DNA from: Flavilitoribacter nigricans DSM 23189 = NBRC 102662
GTDB lineage: Bacteria; Bacteroidota; Bacteroidia; Chitinophagales; Saprospiraceae
Direction of reading: 5' to 3'
Assembly: GCF_002646595.1 (NCBI RefSeq)
Contig: NZ_PDUD01000026.1
Location: 124,001 to 188,000, forward strand
DNA: 64,000 nt
Every line of letters starts with the position of its first letter. Position 1 is the first letter of the stretch. This document shows positions 45,901 through 53,286 of this stretch, in pieces. The position numbers were made by a program, and so were the translations under genes. A model generated the notes under the pieces. The model was given only the letters and a program-made list of their open reading frames with translations. It did no database searches and was not told where the DNA came from.

Positions 45901-46316
45901 TGTGATCCCGTATTAGTGTCGTATTTCGGATGGGGGCCCTGGATGATAAGTGTGGACCGATCCGGTGCCGGATTAAACACGTAAATGCCCCAATAATTGG
46001 AAGCAGAGGAAAGCTTTTCTACAATGTAATAAACCGAACCGGAGACGTTATCGGTGTATTCGACCAGGCGATAGCCTAGCCCGGCAAGGGTAGTGTGGGC
46101 CTGAGCGTACTGCGCGTTCATGACTTCGGTAATGGCGGTATTCCATGTATTGCTCTCCCCGATGGTCGGTTCGCTGAATTCATTGCCGCCCGATCCGGGG
46201 AACGCACTGATCTTTCCATCGATATAGGCCAGAAAATCGCCCGAGGCCTGATCCTGCCCGAAACTAAGCGTGATGGACAGGAGACATAAAACGGTTAGGG
46301 TTGCTAGGGTTTTCAT
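42975..46316 (-). CDS. Large T9SS-secreted multidomain protein (Calx-beta, lamin-tail, PKD)
   Basis: 1113 aa. Signal peptide (cleavage near SFGQ), then an unrecognised N-terminal domain (about 25-340) with GPHPKYDTNTGSQAA, SGTHRCND and FIQLHGFG. A Calx-beta-like domain (about 345-450), a lamin-tail domain (VVNEFMPWP ... YDEYVELVNKGTAP, about 455-560), a second Calx-beta (about 640-745), a PKD domain (FTDQSTNGPSSWSWSFPGG, about 755-835), and a MAM/laminin-G-like domain (about 845-1000) follow. A Por/T9SS type A sorting domain closes the protein (LHPNPAS onward). Extracellular or surface-bound; the His-rich N-terminal domain may be enzymatic. Confidence 0.85.
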   Translation of the reverse strand: MKTLATLTVLCLLSITLSFGQDQASGDFLAYIDGKISAFPGSGGNEFSEPTIGESNTWNTAITEVMNAQYAQAHTTLAGLGYRLVEYTDNVSGSVYYIVEKLSSASNYWGIYVFNPAPDRSTLIIQGPHPKYDTNTGSQAAYVFREIGARALFLSGTHRCNDSTASSCSGTTSACGNSEAFRISDNPHNTNTIFHTTTENLFDAIPNSIFIQLHGFGKESSDPYVILSNGTPLQPLPLDFLARIRDELFVEDNVLTFKIAHLDNWTRLTGTTNVQGRMINASADPCLEISTGNNGRFIHIEQEKTRLRNDVSGWTKMSNALARVFVADGGPNTVVTFSPVLSSADETAGTTTMTLEIQNPSGSQATTVEVVLTTGDPADVNNYTTQTITFPAGSSASQTLDLTITDDQDLEGDETLLFSLQNPAGGNSATIGTMSAHALSILDDDDPDLVVNEFMPWPAGSDASAGGATRFDSNGDGTYSYHYDEYVELVNKGTAPADISGWKINDGADRHIFPANTIVPPGGAIVVFGGGTPSGSFGNSIVQTASESTSLGLVNTGDQVFIKDGADVTQLSFTYGPATRPVAFVRSPDITGDFVPHPLTSAYSNEDGTNAQASPGVRQDGTPFGNLDTGVQFASSGTTVGEAAGQINITLSISNPSSTQATSVDLVLTAGDPADIDNYTTQTVTFPAGSSTSESIPLTITDDLLEEATETLTFTLQNITGGTNASIASPATFDLSITDNDFSPVADFTADLTSIEEGGTVSFTDQSTNGPSSWSWSFPGGTPSASTAQHPQVTYAVAGIYDVTLTATNAVGNDVETKVGYITVTVPGNCATINFEDFESGWGIWNDGGNDAWRSSGDASYANSGSFTVRLQDNTNTSVMTTDNLDLTAYSSAEISFSYITRSMDNANEDFWLQISTDGGNSFTTIEEWNLNDEFVNDQRYNETVSIDGIAFTASTQFRFRCDASANNDQVFIDDVEIRGCGAGQSSVLADTPNTISLGRDEIAGEGRKILEHTATVQHIEVGKLEDHAEFSTNLHPNPASQIANLDLMGKTDQEADVYLFNMHGQVIQVYHLDQVENNRIALPLTGLTNGVYAVIVKSGQRTVGVHRLMVFK

Positions 46317-46897
46317 AATATTTCATTTAGGGTTGGTGGTTATGTAAACTGAGTATTGGTTGTCTTATCCCTTAAGATCATTGTTCAGGGCATCTAAAAG
46401 GGCCTGACTTGATAAACTGGAACAATTTATCTATATATAAATAACTGGTGTTAATTTCAATAAATATTTGGTGTTTTGCAAATTGATGGGTTGACTATTT
46501 CTTTTTACGTGGGATGGGGGGATTTTGTTCCAGTTTGGATTATGTGCTGGGGTGGTGTTGATTGGGAGGGTCGTCTTAAAAAATAGGTCTATCGCATGTT
46601 TTACTTTTCTGGCTAAAGTACATGAGGAATGAATACGTAAGATCCCGGCATTTTATGTGCATATAAGGTTTCACCTGCGACGGGTTATGCACTGATAGTA
46701 AACGTAAATCCAGGGCTGAGTCAGTAGTACCAACGAAAAAAGCCCTGATTACTGAAGATCAAGGCTTTTAGCAAAACGTATTATTTTATGCTGAGTGGTC
46801 CTACTTGGTTTGAGACGTGTTTTTATTGCCTTGATTTGATTGTTAGTTATTTATGGGTGGATTTGGAATTTGATCAAGATGGGATAAAGGGAAATAG
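46317..46897. other. A+T-rich intergenic region with repeat copy B
   Basis: About 580 bp with no coding signal I trust. It holds repeat copy B (46725-46810) and the promoter region of the 1113-aa gene. Confidence 0.5.
46725..46810. repeat. tRNA-end/terminator-like intergenic repeat, copy B
   Basis: Differs from copy C (50651-50736) at about six positions plus one indel in 86 bp. It comprises the hairpin AAAAGCCCTGAT with GATCAAGGCTTTT, the common spacer AGCAAAACGTATTATTTTAT and a tail GTGGTCCTACTTGG. The tail resembles the reverse complement of a tRNA 3' end (T-stem CCAAG plus acceptor strand). Confidence 0.75.
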
Positions 46898-47297
46898 TTA
46901 AAGCTTTTCAACTCTTATGCCCTCCACCTGTTCAAAATGTCGGTCTTTAGTAAGTAAAGTAAGACCATGCTCCTTGACAAGCGCAGCAATCCAAATGTCG
47001 TTTTCCGAAATTGGCCTCTCCTTGGCCGGAAGTTGATCTTTGATCTAACCGTAGATCCGTGCCGTTTTTTTTTGTGATATCCAAGATGATTACCGTTTCT
47101 TCAAGCTTCTCAATTTGTAATATCCGCTCCGGCGTACGATTGGCTTTGTGAGCACCATAAAAAAGTTCACCTATCACGATAACCGGAAGATGAACTATAG
47201 TTATTTTTTTAGTTCTGGAAATAGCGTTCTGGTCTCCTCTGAAAATATTGATGATTGCATTGGAGTCCAGCAGGTAATTACCATTCATCCTCATCAA
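46898..47297 (-). pseudogene. Decayed VapC-type PIN-domain toxin
   Basis: The first 76 residues read as a PIN domain (NYLLDSNAIINIFRGDQ, VIVIGELFYGAHKA). A run of nine A (plus-strand T at 47065-47073) then shifts the frame by one. In the corrected frame the rest of the family sequence is present (KDQLPAKERPISENDIWIAA, then HGLTLLTKDRHFEQV) down to a stop at 46898, but an in-frame TAG lies at 47045-47047. Two independent lesions make a dead ribonuclease toxin gene. The upstream antitoxin frame is also broken. Confidence 0.85.
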
Positions 47298-47439
47298 TTT
47301 TTCTTGACTCTGCTATCGCGCTATCCTACACTTTAGCTTCTTCCTCGTCCATAACGCCGGCAAACTTCAGTTTTGTAGGCGTTACGCGAACATATCTTTT
47401 CCGAAACCATCCGTCGAAGAGACTCTGAAGTGTATAGAT
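47278..47439 (-). pseudogene. Remnant of the cognate antitoxin gene
   Basis: An open frame reads PTKLKFAGVMDEEEAKV, then TAG (47326-47328), then DSAIAESRKIDEDEW and a stop at 47278-47280 that overlaps the start of the PIN toxin gene. The 17-bp overlap and acidic C-terminus are typical of an antitoxin 3' end. No full start is found upstream. Inferred from context and reading frame only. Confidence 0.5.
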
Positions 47440-47552
47440 TCACAATGAATTCAGGTATTGCGCTCTGGCTTTAGTCAAACGGGAAATTCGTCTCAGGACA
47501 ACGTAATGATATGATTCGTCTTTTTCAACAAGCTCCAAAGATTTGAACTTGT

Positions 47553-48707
47553 CTATTTCAATTTATTCCGATCAAACCGTTGCATCAAAGCCCTTGATTT
47601 ACCGTAATTCTCCTTGATTCTATCCATCTTGTCTTTAAAAGTCGTTTGATCATTTCGAAATACTGCCAGCTCTTTTAGATCTCTCAGAGTAGCCGTAGCA
47701 AGATCGTAAGACCTGCCAGTTTTAAGCTCCAGGTTTTCATAAACACTTTGCCAAAGAGCTATCTCTTCCCGAGCTACTTTTTCCATTTTACTGCGATGTG
47801 CCTCTGCCGCCCGCCTGGCTTCTTCCTGCTGCCGTTCCTTTTCCTTTATAGTGCTCAATCCCAGCAACTCTGAAATAGATAAAGTCTCAGTCATAGGTTG
47901 AGTTGGCGATTTATCCAAAGTTTCCAATTGCCGGCGAAGTTTGATATCCAGGTTAATTTCTCCGGCCGCCAACCGAACCAGGTAGTCTATACGATCTTTT
48001 TCCGGCAATTGAAGAATCAACTTTTTGAAGTTCTTTTCAAGTTGGCCGGTATCTGTACTTGCCTGTTGGGCTGCAGCAATAAGGTCAATATCAATCTCGA
48101 AAAAATCAACTAAGGTTTTTAGAGCCCCATTCATTTTTTTCAGATTGGGTGGAATGGGAGGAGCTGGTATCTCTAAATTATCTTCCTCATTTCCTTCCCA
48201 CGGTTCCCATTGGGCTTTAAAGGCCGCAAGTTTTAGCCAGAAAAGGTACAAAGCCCGGTAATCTCCGGTAAGGATCCCCTCTCTTATTGCAACAAATTCA
48301 CCTACCCGATATGCCTCTTCATCGATCCATTCTCCTCCTTCTTCATCCGACCAATAAAAATCGAGCAAAAAGCAGTTGTGCCTTTCAATCAATGCCAAAT
48401 GGGTCGTAAAAGAATCGTCGGCATTGATTAAGAATTTACTTATTGCGTCCTGATCCACTAGCTTCTTTGGAAAGCGCATCATAAGCCGTTTGGAACCCCA
48501 ATTGGCCAGGTAAAGCATAATATCAAAGTACTCCTCAACAACCTTTTCTTCATCTTTTGGGAAATCACCATAAGCGTACGAAAAAGTAGCCGATGTAGAG
48601 GTAGGTTGAGTTCGACTCGACCAGGATCCTACTTCACACTGTTCTTCAGTCGTCAATGGCCGGTCAACTGCCTTAAATTGATAAAGTTGAAATTCACTCA
48701 TAGCCAT
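47553..48707 (-). CDS. Conserved protein of unknown function, 384 aa
   Basis: It begins MAMSEFQLYQFKAVDRPLTTEEQ and contains SSRTQPTSTSATFSYAYGDF and VEEYFDIMLYLANWGSKRL, a pattern I remember from uncharacterised bacterial proteins often found beside SWIM zinc-finger genes; that recollection is not checked. Cytoplasmic, acidic in the N-terminal half, with a long helical C-terminal half (about 290-384, KEKERQQEEARRAAEAHRSK). The true start could be the second Met. No enzyme motif is visible. Confidence 0.65.
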   Translation of the reverse strand: MAMSEFQLYQFKAVDRPLTTEEQCEVGSWSSRTQPTSTSATFSYAYGDFPKDEEKVVEEYFDIMLYLANWGSKRLMMRFPKKLVDQDAISKFLINADDSFTTHLALIERHNCFLLDFYWSDEEGGEWIDEEAYRVGEFVAIREGILTGDYRALYLFWLKLAAFKAQWEPWEGNEEDNLEIPAPPIPPNLKKMNGALKTLVDFFEIDIDLIAAAQQASTDTGQLEKNFKKLILQLPEKDRIDYLVRLAAGEINLDIKLRRQLETLDKSPTQPMTETLSISELLGLSTIKEKERQQEEARRAAEAHRSKMEKVAREEIALWQSVYENLELKTGRSYDLATATLRDLKELAVFRNDQTTFKDKMDRIKENYGKSRALMQRFDRNKLK

Positions 48708-48741
48708 TCCATATTTTCAGAATGAGATAGCTCATTTTTTA

Positions 48742-49344
48742 TTAAATCTGATGCCAGGGAGTCGATTTCGCCCTCGGATGTTTTTTATGCCAGGCCCCGA
48801 ACAAGGCCAGTTCGGCATTTACTTCCTTGATTGGGAAAAATTCCGGGTTGTAATCTTCATAAGATTCCGGAGGTTCATCCCCCCAGAAAAAACGATCCGG
48901 ATGATTGGGATCCTTCAAAGCCTCCAACGCATACAAGTATCCTCCCATTCCTCCGCTATCTTCGATTGGGCAGCGGCCGTTCCCTTCCAGGCAGAAAGGG
49001 ACCACCAAATCTCCTTCTATAATCGATTCCAGTTCAATCAAATGCTGCCAGCCATCTCCAAAATCGTAAAGATAATCCATGCGATCACCCGGTTTTAAAG
49101 AAAAATCCCGCAGGCGTAATTTCGTTTCATCCTTTGGTTCCGGATAATCGTCGTTGAGATCCAGGACCATGCCCACCCGCCGGTCTCCAATCGTGAATTC
49201 GTGTAAATGATAATTGTCCCAGCCCATAGCCAACTGGACAACCTGATGGAAGCGGTCGAAACGGTAATCGTCGGTCACCTGAAAGCGGCGCCAGAGTGGA
49301 AAACTGCATTCCGGAAGGCTTACATGAAATTGGAGAATAGGCAT
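48742..49344 (-). CDS. Plasmid pRiA4b ORF-3 family protein
   Basis: 200 aa from the ATG at 49344 (the longer frame to 49401 adds an unlikely Cys/Lys-rich head that is antisense to an ssb fragment). Family features in order: LPECSFPLWRRFQVTDDYRFDRFHQ near the start, GWDNYHLHEFTIG, YLYDFGDGWQH and CPIEDSGGMGGY. These proteins occur widely on plasmids and integrative elements and have no firm function. The location between repeats B and C fits a mobile origin. Confidence 0.85.
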   Translation of the reverse strand: MPILQFHVSLPECSFPLWRRFQVTDDYRFDRFHQVVQLAMGWDNYHLHEFTIGDRRVGMVLDLNDDYPEPKDETKLRLRDFSLKPGDRMDYLYDFGDGWQHLIELESIIEGDLVVPFCLEGNGRCPIEDSGGMGGYLYALEALKDPNHPDRFFWGDEPPESYEDYNPEFFPIKEVNAELALFGAWHKKHPRAKSTPWHQI

Positions 49345-49378
49345 CGGTTTGGAATTTTCTTTGATCCAGTACAATTTA

Positions 49379-49628
49379 CAGCAGATCTTAGAAAGGAGCA
49401 ATACCCGCTTAAACCAACTTTCTCAAAAAAGGGCAAATGGTTTACCTGGAAGGCACCCCTTCAGGCAGCATTTACCGGAATAGCGATGGGCAGCCGGCAG
49501 CGGATTTTGCCTTGCGCATCACCAGTCTCCAGTTACTTGGCAGCAAACCGGAAACGACCGAACTATCAAATCCCAAAAGCGAACCGGCAGCCGCCAAAGT
49601 CACTGCAGATCTGGAAGTACCGGATTGA
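49379..49628 (+). pseudogene. ssb: 3' fragment of a single-strand DNA-binding protein gene
   Basis: A frame reading NTRLNQLS (49400-49423) shifts into LKKGQMVYLEGTPSG (from 49422) and continues as GQPAADFALRITSLQLLGSKPE to a stop at 49626-49628. The second half matches the OB-fold end of SSB proteins of mobile elements. The N-terminal half is missing and a frameshift separates the pieces, so this is a remnant of an earlier element. Confidence 0.65.
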
Positions 49629-50280
49629 ATCAATTAGCAATCTTCTACCCTACCACCGATCGGGGGTCGGTGGCCCTGCTGCCGCCCCGTTCTGGAGAGT
49701 ACTTAAAACCTCTGTTTATGCGCACCAATAAATTTTTCAGTGCAGGTTTATGGTATTTGCTTTTTTGGCGAAGTGGTTTTATAGGTTTCGAGCGTGGATT
49801 GAATCTTTGCAAGATTCGCTGGATGATTTGGCAAATAGGCAGGATGAGGGGTTTGATTCATCTGATTGACTTTTTGAAAGGGTCCCACTTTTCCAGTCGC
49901 TGAAAAGTGGGCAAAAAGCTTGGCAAAATAAAGGCTCAACGCGAGGCTGGCTCCCGCTCCCCCCTATTTTGCCGGGCTCACCCGCCTAACCAGCAACCGG
50001 GTACTTTAAATCATCATAATCGTAGAATGCTGCTGGCGTGGGTCCGCCTTGGAGAATTTGGCGTTAAAAAATGCTTTGGAATGGAGCGGCCGCACAAAAA
50101 ACTGTTTGAGGCGTAGCGCAGCGAAGACGAGTTTTTTTTGTGCAGCGGAATGGAAAAGCATTTTAGCCAAAGGCTCCACAGCGGCGGCATTTTCTTTGGT
50201 TACTTTCTTTTTTGCTGAAGAAAAAGAAAGTGACAAACACGATGGATAGTACTACACCATAATTCAAACAGGATAAAAAA
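49629..50280. other. Hairpin-rich noncoding region
   Basis: No gene with coding character is seen. Three inverted repeats stand out: CCCACTTTTC/GAAAAGTGGG (49884-49911), a long imperfect hairpin from 50068 to 50164, and ACTTTCTTTTTT/AAAAAGAAAGT (50202-50231). Sequences like this recur between genes in Bacteroidota in my experience and give rise to spurious short ORFs. Confidence 0.5.
50068..50164. repeat. Long imperfect inverted repeat
   Basis: Outer arms AAAATGCTTT (50068-50077) and AAAGCATTTT (50155-50164); inner arms GCACAAAAAACT (50092-50103) and AGTTTTTTTTGTGC (50130-50143). GC-rich segments containing GGAATGG sit between them. Confidence 0.6.
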
Positions 50281-50424
50281 ATGAAAATCACCAAAACCCA
50301 TCCCGAGAATAAAGCCTTCTTCAACGAAAACGGCTCCAGCCTAGCCACCTACCGCCTCATCGGCTTCATCGGCCAACTTCTTTCCGGTCTTTCCTTAGCA
50401 TATGCCGTATACGCCCTGATCTAG
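50281..50424 (+). CDS. 47-aa small membrane protein (tentative)
   Basis: A short frame starts MKITKTHPENKAFFNENG and continues with a hydrophobic helix (LIGFIGQLLSGLSLAYAVYALI). The codons are in the style of this genome (GCC, CTC, ATC, GGC) and an A-rich leader precedes the ATG. It lies between the hairpin cluster and the integrase fragment. It could be a real small membrane protein of the element or a remnant. Confidence 0.42.
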   Translation: MKITKTHPENKAFFNENGSSLATYRLIGFIGQLLSGLSLAYAVYALI

Positions 50425-50481
50425 GCACAGATCCTTAATCAGGGCATTGCCGGGAAGACAGCTCCCATACTGCTAGTAGAT

Positions 50482-50562
50482 CTAGTGGGAGACGTAGATC
50501 TTGACATCACAGCGGCCGTCCTTATACGGCCGGTATTTCCAGAGGATTTTTTTGACTTTCAT
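50482..50562 (-). pseudogene. N-terminal fragment of a second tyrosine recombinase
   Basis: 26 codons reading MKVKKILWKYRPYKDGRCDV, then a stop. This matches the arm-binding N-terminus typical of Bacteroidota tyrosine recombinases. The rest of the gene is absent. It points left, away from the intact integrase at 50.9 kb, and adds to the evidence that this spot has received integrative elements before. Confidence 0.6.
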
Positions 50563-50919
50563 AATTTGACGTGTTAGCAAAGACATGGTGAATAAAAACA
50601 CGTCTGAAAAATATTAATAGGAACAAATACATTAAAGCTACTTCAAGCCCAATAGCACCAACAAAAAAGCCCTGATCACTGAGGATCAAGGCTTTTAGCA
50701 AAACGTATTATTTTATGCTGTGTGGTCCCACTTGGTTAGGCCGAATCAAAAGGTTTTCCTTCGTATTCCGCGTAAAACCTTGAAAATCTGCACTTTTTGA
50801 GAATTTTTCAATTTCGGTAACTGCTAAAAAGGAAAAGACGGGAAGAGAAACGACAACGATCCCGACAACGCTGTCGATTTGAGTTGCGAAACCTAATTTC
50901 GTAACACAAATCGTTTAAC
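50563..50919. other. Intergenic region upstream of the integrase, with repeat copy C
   Basis: It contains repeat copy C (50651-50736) and about 180 bp of leader before the integrase, but no gene. This is the position expected for an element's att site. Confidence 0.55.
50651..50736. repeat. tRNA-end/terminator-like repeat, copy C, candidate att site
   Basis: It has the same structure as copy B: hairpin AAAAGCCCTGATC with GATCAAGGCTTTT, spacer AGCAAAACGTATTATTTTAT, then GTGTGGTCCCACTTGG. The last part read on the minus strand (CCAAG then TGGGACC and A) looks like the T-stem and acceptor end of a tRNA gene. It sits 184 bp upstream of an intact tyrosine recombinase, as an attachment site would. 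Confidence 0.68.
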
Positions 50920-52245
50920 ATGGCAAAGTTACCGAAACCGAAGTTCAATCTCAGACTTCCTAAAAGCAAAACAGAAACGTTGATTTCCCTGGTGTTCCGT
51001 TACCAAGGGAAACGGCTGGTGTACTCCACTGGTTACTCTATCCACCCTAAAGATTGGGATTCTAAAATGCAAAGGCCGATCCAACAGGAAAGGCGATCTG
51101 ACCTGTTCGCTATCAAGCGGCTATTAGATGACTTGGCCAAGTACTGTATCGATATCTTTATCGAATCGGAATATGGCTCGATCAGCCTAGATGGTTTTAA
51201 AGAACAATTGGATATCAGGACTGGCAAGACGGCCGCTCAACAGGATGCAACAGAGCAAGCGCAAAAGCCCACCTTCCTGGAGTTTATTAAAACAGAACTG
51301 GAAGATATGAAAACCCAAGGCATGCGAAAAAGTAGCTGGAAGGGATTCAATCGTCATGCCAATATCCTGATCAGTTTTGCCGGGGAAGTCCATCCTTTTG
51401 ATTACGAAGATGTCGACTGGAACTTTCGATTGGAGTTGATCGACTGGCTAGGAAGTAGAAATGATGCGCTTGCCTACGGCAACAAAACGCTGAGCGTCTT
51501 ACGGCAATTCCTGGAACGAGCACGAAGAAAGAAGCTACATTCCAATATCGACTATCAGGGATCAGGCTGGATGATACCGAAGAAGAAAGCAGTTGGTCAA
51601 AAAGTAACGCTGAATCCCGAAAAATTGCAACGGCTGGCCGACCTACGGCTTTTCAATTTTGCCGACAAAGTCCGTGATCTGTTTCTGATCGGTGCTGGAA
51701 CAGGACAGCGATTTAGTGATTATTCTCGCTATACACCAGACAATTTCTATAAGACCATCAACGGCATTCCAATTCTATCCCTGATCTCTCAGAAGACAGA
51801 TACTCCCGCAAAGATCCCACTCAATATTTTTCCTTGGCTGATTCCTATTTTAGAAAAGCATGACTATACCTCGCCCAAAATGTCCATGCAGAAATTCAAC
51901 TTGGTGATCAAAGACATTTGCAAGAAAGCCAAATTAGATGATAAGGTATTTATCGTCAAACAGTACATAGGCCGAAAAGCCAGAGTTGAAAAGACCTATG
52001 TGCCAAAATATGAGGAAGTTTCCTCCCACACCTGTCGGAGGTCTTTCGCTACCAATCTTTATAGGATGGGCTACCGTTTGGCACAATTGATGCCAATGAC
52101 GGGCCATGCCACGGAATCTCACTTGCGTGAGTACATCGGTATCGATAGTGAACAGAATGCGGAGGAGATAGCCTTCAGCATTATGGAAAAGAGAAAGAAT
52201 AGCAAGGACTCTGGCAGCGGAAACTTGAGGGTTGTGAATCACTGA
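50920..52245 (+). CDS. Tyrosine recombinase/integrase
   Basis: 441 aa, intact. The arm-binding domain is at about 10-100 (LVFRYQGKRLVYSTGYSIHPKDWD), the core-binding SAM-like domain at about 120-220 and the catalytic domain at about 240-430. Catalytic residues visible: Arg in GAGTGQRFSD, Lys in ISQKTDTP, HxxR in SHTCRRSFA, His in MTGHATE, and the nucleophile Tyr in LREYIG. It probably integrates and excises the element that starts here, using the neighbouring repeat as att site (inference). Confidence 0.93.
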   Translation: MAKLPKPKFNLRLPKSKTETLISLVFRYQGKRLVYSTGYSIHPKDWDSKMQRPIQQERRSDLFAIKRLLDDLAKYCIDIFIESEYGSISLDGFKEQLDIRTGKTAAQQDATEQAQKPTFLEFIKTELEDMKTQGMRKSSWKGFNRHANILISFAGEVHPFDYEDVDWNFRLELIDWLGSRNDALAYGNKTLSVLRQFLERARRKKLHSNIDYQGSGWMIPKKKAVGQKVTLNPEKLQRLADLRLFNFADKVRDLFLIGAGTGQRFSDYSRYTPDNFYKTINGIPILSLISQKTDTPAKIPLNIFPWLIPILEKHDYTSPKMSMQKFNLVIKDICKKAKLDDKVFIVKQYIGRKARVEKTYVPKYEEVSSHTCRRSFATNLYRMGYRLAQLMPMTGHATESHLREYIGIDSEQNAEEIAFSIMEKRKNSKDSGSGNLRVVNH

Positions 52246-52294
52246 GATGTAAGTGCTATTGAAATAAAAAATTGACCATTCAAAAAATAATCCA

Positions 52295-52984
52295 ATGCAA
52301 AATATTCTGGTAAATGATGATTTCGGGAAGTCCATTCAGCGCTTGCGCAGCATACTTCCAAAACTAAGCTTCGGATTGCTGATTTCAACCTATGTAATAT
52401 CGGCGGTCATCATGGGCATATTTCATGCCCAAAACGCACCAAATATCGGGTTTATGGTTGCTGCCTTCTTAGTGCCATTGGCCATACAAGTGGGCAGGGG
52501 AACGTTGGTGTTCTTCTTCCAACTTAATCCTGCCAACATTCAAAGAAGGTTCTCATTTGGTTTCATTGCGGCTACTGCCTTACTCATACTGTCAATTGTC
52601 GAAGCTTGGCTGGTACTTTCACCATACGGTTTCACTTGGATCGTTTCCGTAAGCTCGCTCATGCTAATAGGGTGGGTGATCGAAATTATGATCCTCCGGG
52701 AAACCATATTTGCAACTCAAATCGAACTATTCCGGAACCGGGATGGCTGGCAGGAAGTGAAAAGCTTCTACGTTGCCCGGAATGAATTACAGCAATTCGT
52801 TGATGACCTTAAGAACGGTGAGGCTGCTTTGCTTCCTGCTGCTAACCTACCGGAAGAGCAGGAACTAACCTTGCCAGATCCTCCGCAGGAGGAAGATAAA
52901 ACCCTACTTCTATTGGGTGAGCTTAAAACCCTTCTGGAGGGAAACGCGCTCAGCCCTTCGCTGAACGGGCAGGCGAAGGGCTAG
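52295..52984 (+). CDS. Membrane protein of the mobile element
   Basis: 229 aa. Four predicted helices (about 25-45, 52-72, 86-108, 113-133) are followed by a soluble C-terminal part of about 90 residues that is acidic and Pro/Leu-rich. No conjugation family is recognised. It is followed at once by an 84-aa gene (2-bp spacing) and a terminator, so the two form an operon downstream of the integrase. Confidence 0.65.
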   Translation: MQNILVNDDFGKSIQRLRSILPKLSFGLLISTYVISAVIMGIFHAQNAPNIGFMVAAFLVPLAIQVGRGTLVFFFQLNPANIQRRFSFGFIAATALLILSIVEAWLVLSPYGFTWIVSVSSLMLIGWVIEIMILRETIFATQIELFRNRDGWQEVKSFYVARNELQQFVDDLKNGEAALLPAANLPEEQELTLPDPPQEEDKTLLLLGELKTLLEGNALSPSLNGQAKG

Positions 52985-52986
52985 AA

Positions 52987-53241
52987 ATGACAAGTGCCAC
53001 CTTTTATGGCGTTACTCTTGATAAAAATGACCCATTTTTAGATCATAATCTCGACCGGCTGGAAAAGCGATTTCGCGAAAGGTATTTTGCCTCTTTGGAG
53101 AAAAACCGAAAAAGAGAGCAGGGTGGTAAACCACCACATCAAATGGTTTTAAAATCAATGGAGGATAATAAAAACCGATTCCTTATGGTAAAGCTGCTTC
53201 GCAGCCTTTTACTTGAAGAAGAAGTCCATTTCGAATTTTGA
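52987..53241 (+). CDS. Small charged protein in operon with the membrane protein
   Basis: 84 aa, helical and highly charged (DRLEKRFRERYFASLEKNRKREQGG). It starts 2 bp after the stop of the upstream gene and ends 11 bp before a terminator. The function is unknown; co-expression with the membrane protein is likely. Confidence 0.65.
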   Translation: MTSATFYGVTLDKNDPFLDHNLDRLEKRFRERYFASLEKNRKREQGGKPPHQMVLKSMEDNKNRFLMVKLLRSLLLEEEVHFEF

Positions 53242-53252
53242 GAGCTTTGAAA

Positions 53253-53286
53253 AAGCCCCTCAATGAAAAGAGGGGCTTCCTTTTTT
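53253..53286. terminator. Intrinsic terminator between convergent element operons
   Basis: AAGCCCCTC (53253-53261) pairs with GAGGGGCTT (53270-53278), followed by CC and six T. The A-run upstream could also serve the minus-strand operon. Confidence 0.85.

Noticed and set aside
43000-46300. CRISPR-like periodicity in the repeated segments of the 1113-aa gene
   Set aside because: The similarity comes from the two Calx-beta domains; there are no short identical repeats with unique spacers anywhere in the window.
49664-49720. A G+C-rich segment with GATCGGGGGTCGGTGG that looked briefly like an RNA gene
   Set aside because: No tRNA or rRNA structure can be built from it; it follows the ssb remnant and appears to be junction DNA.
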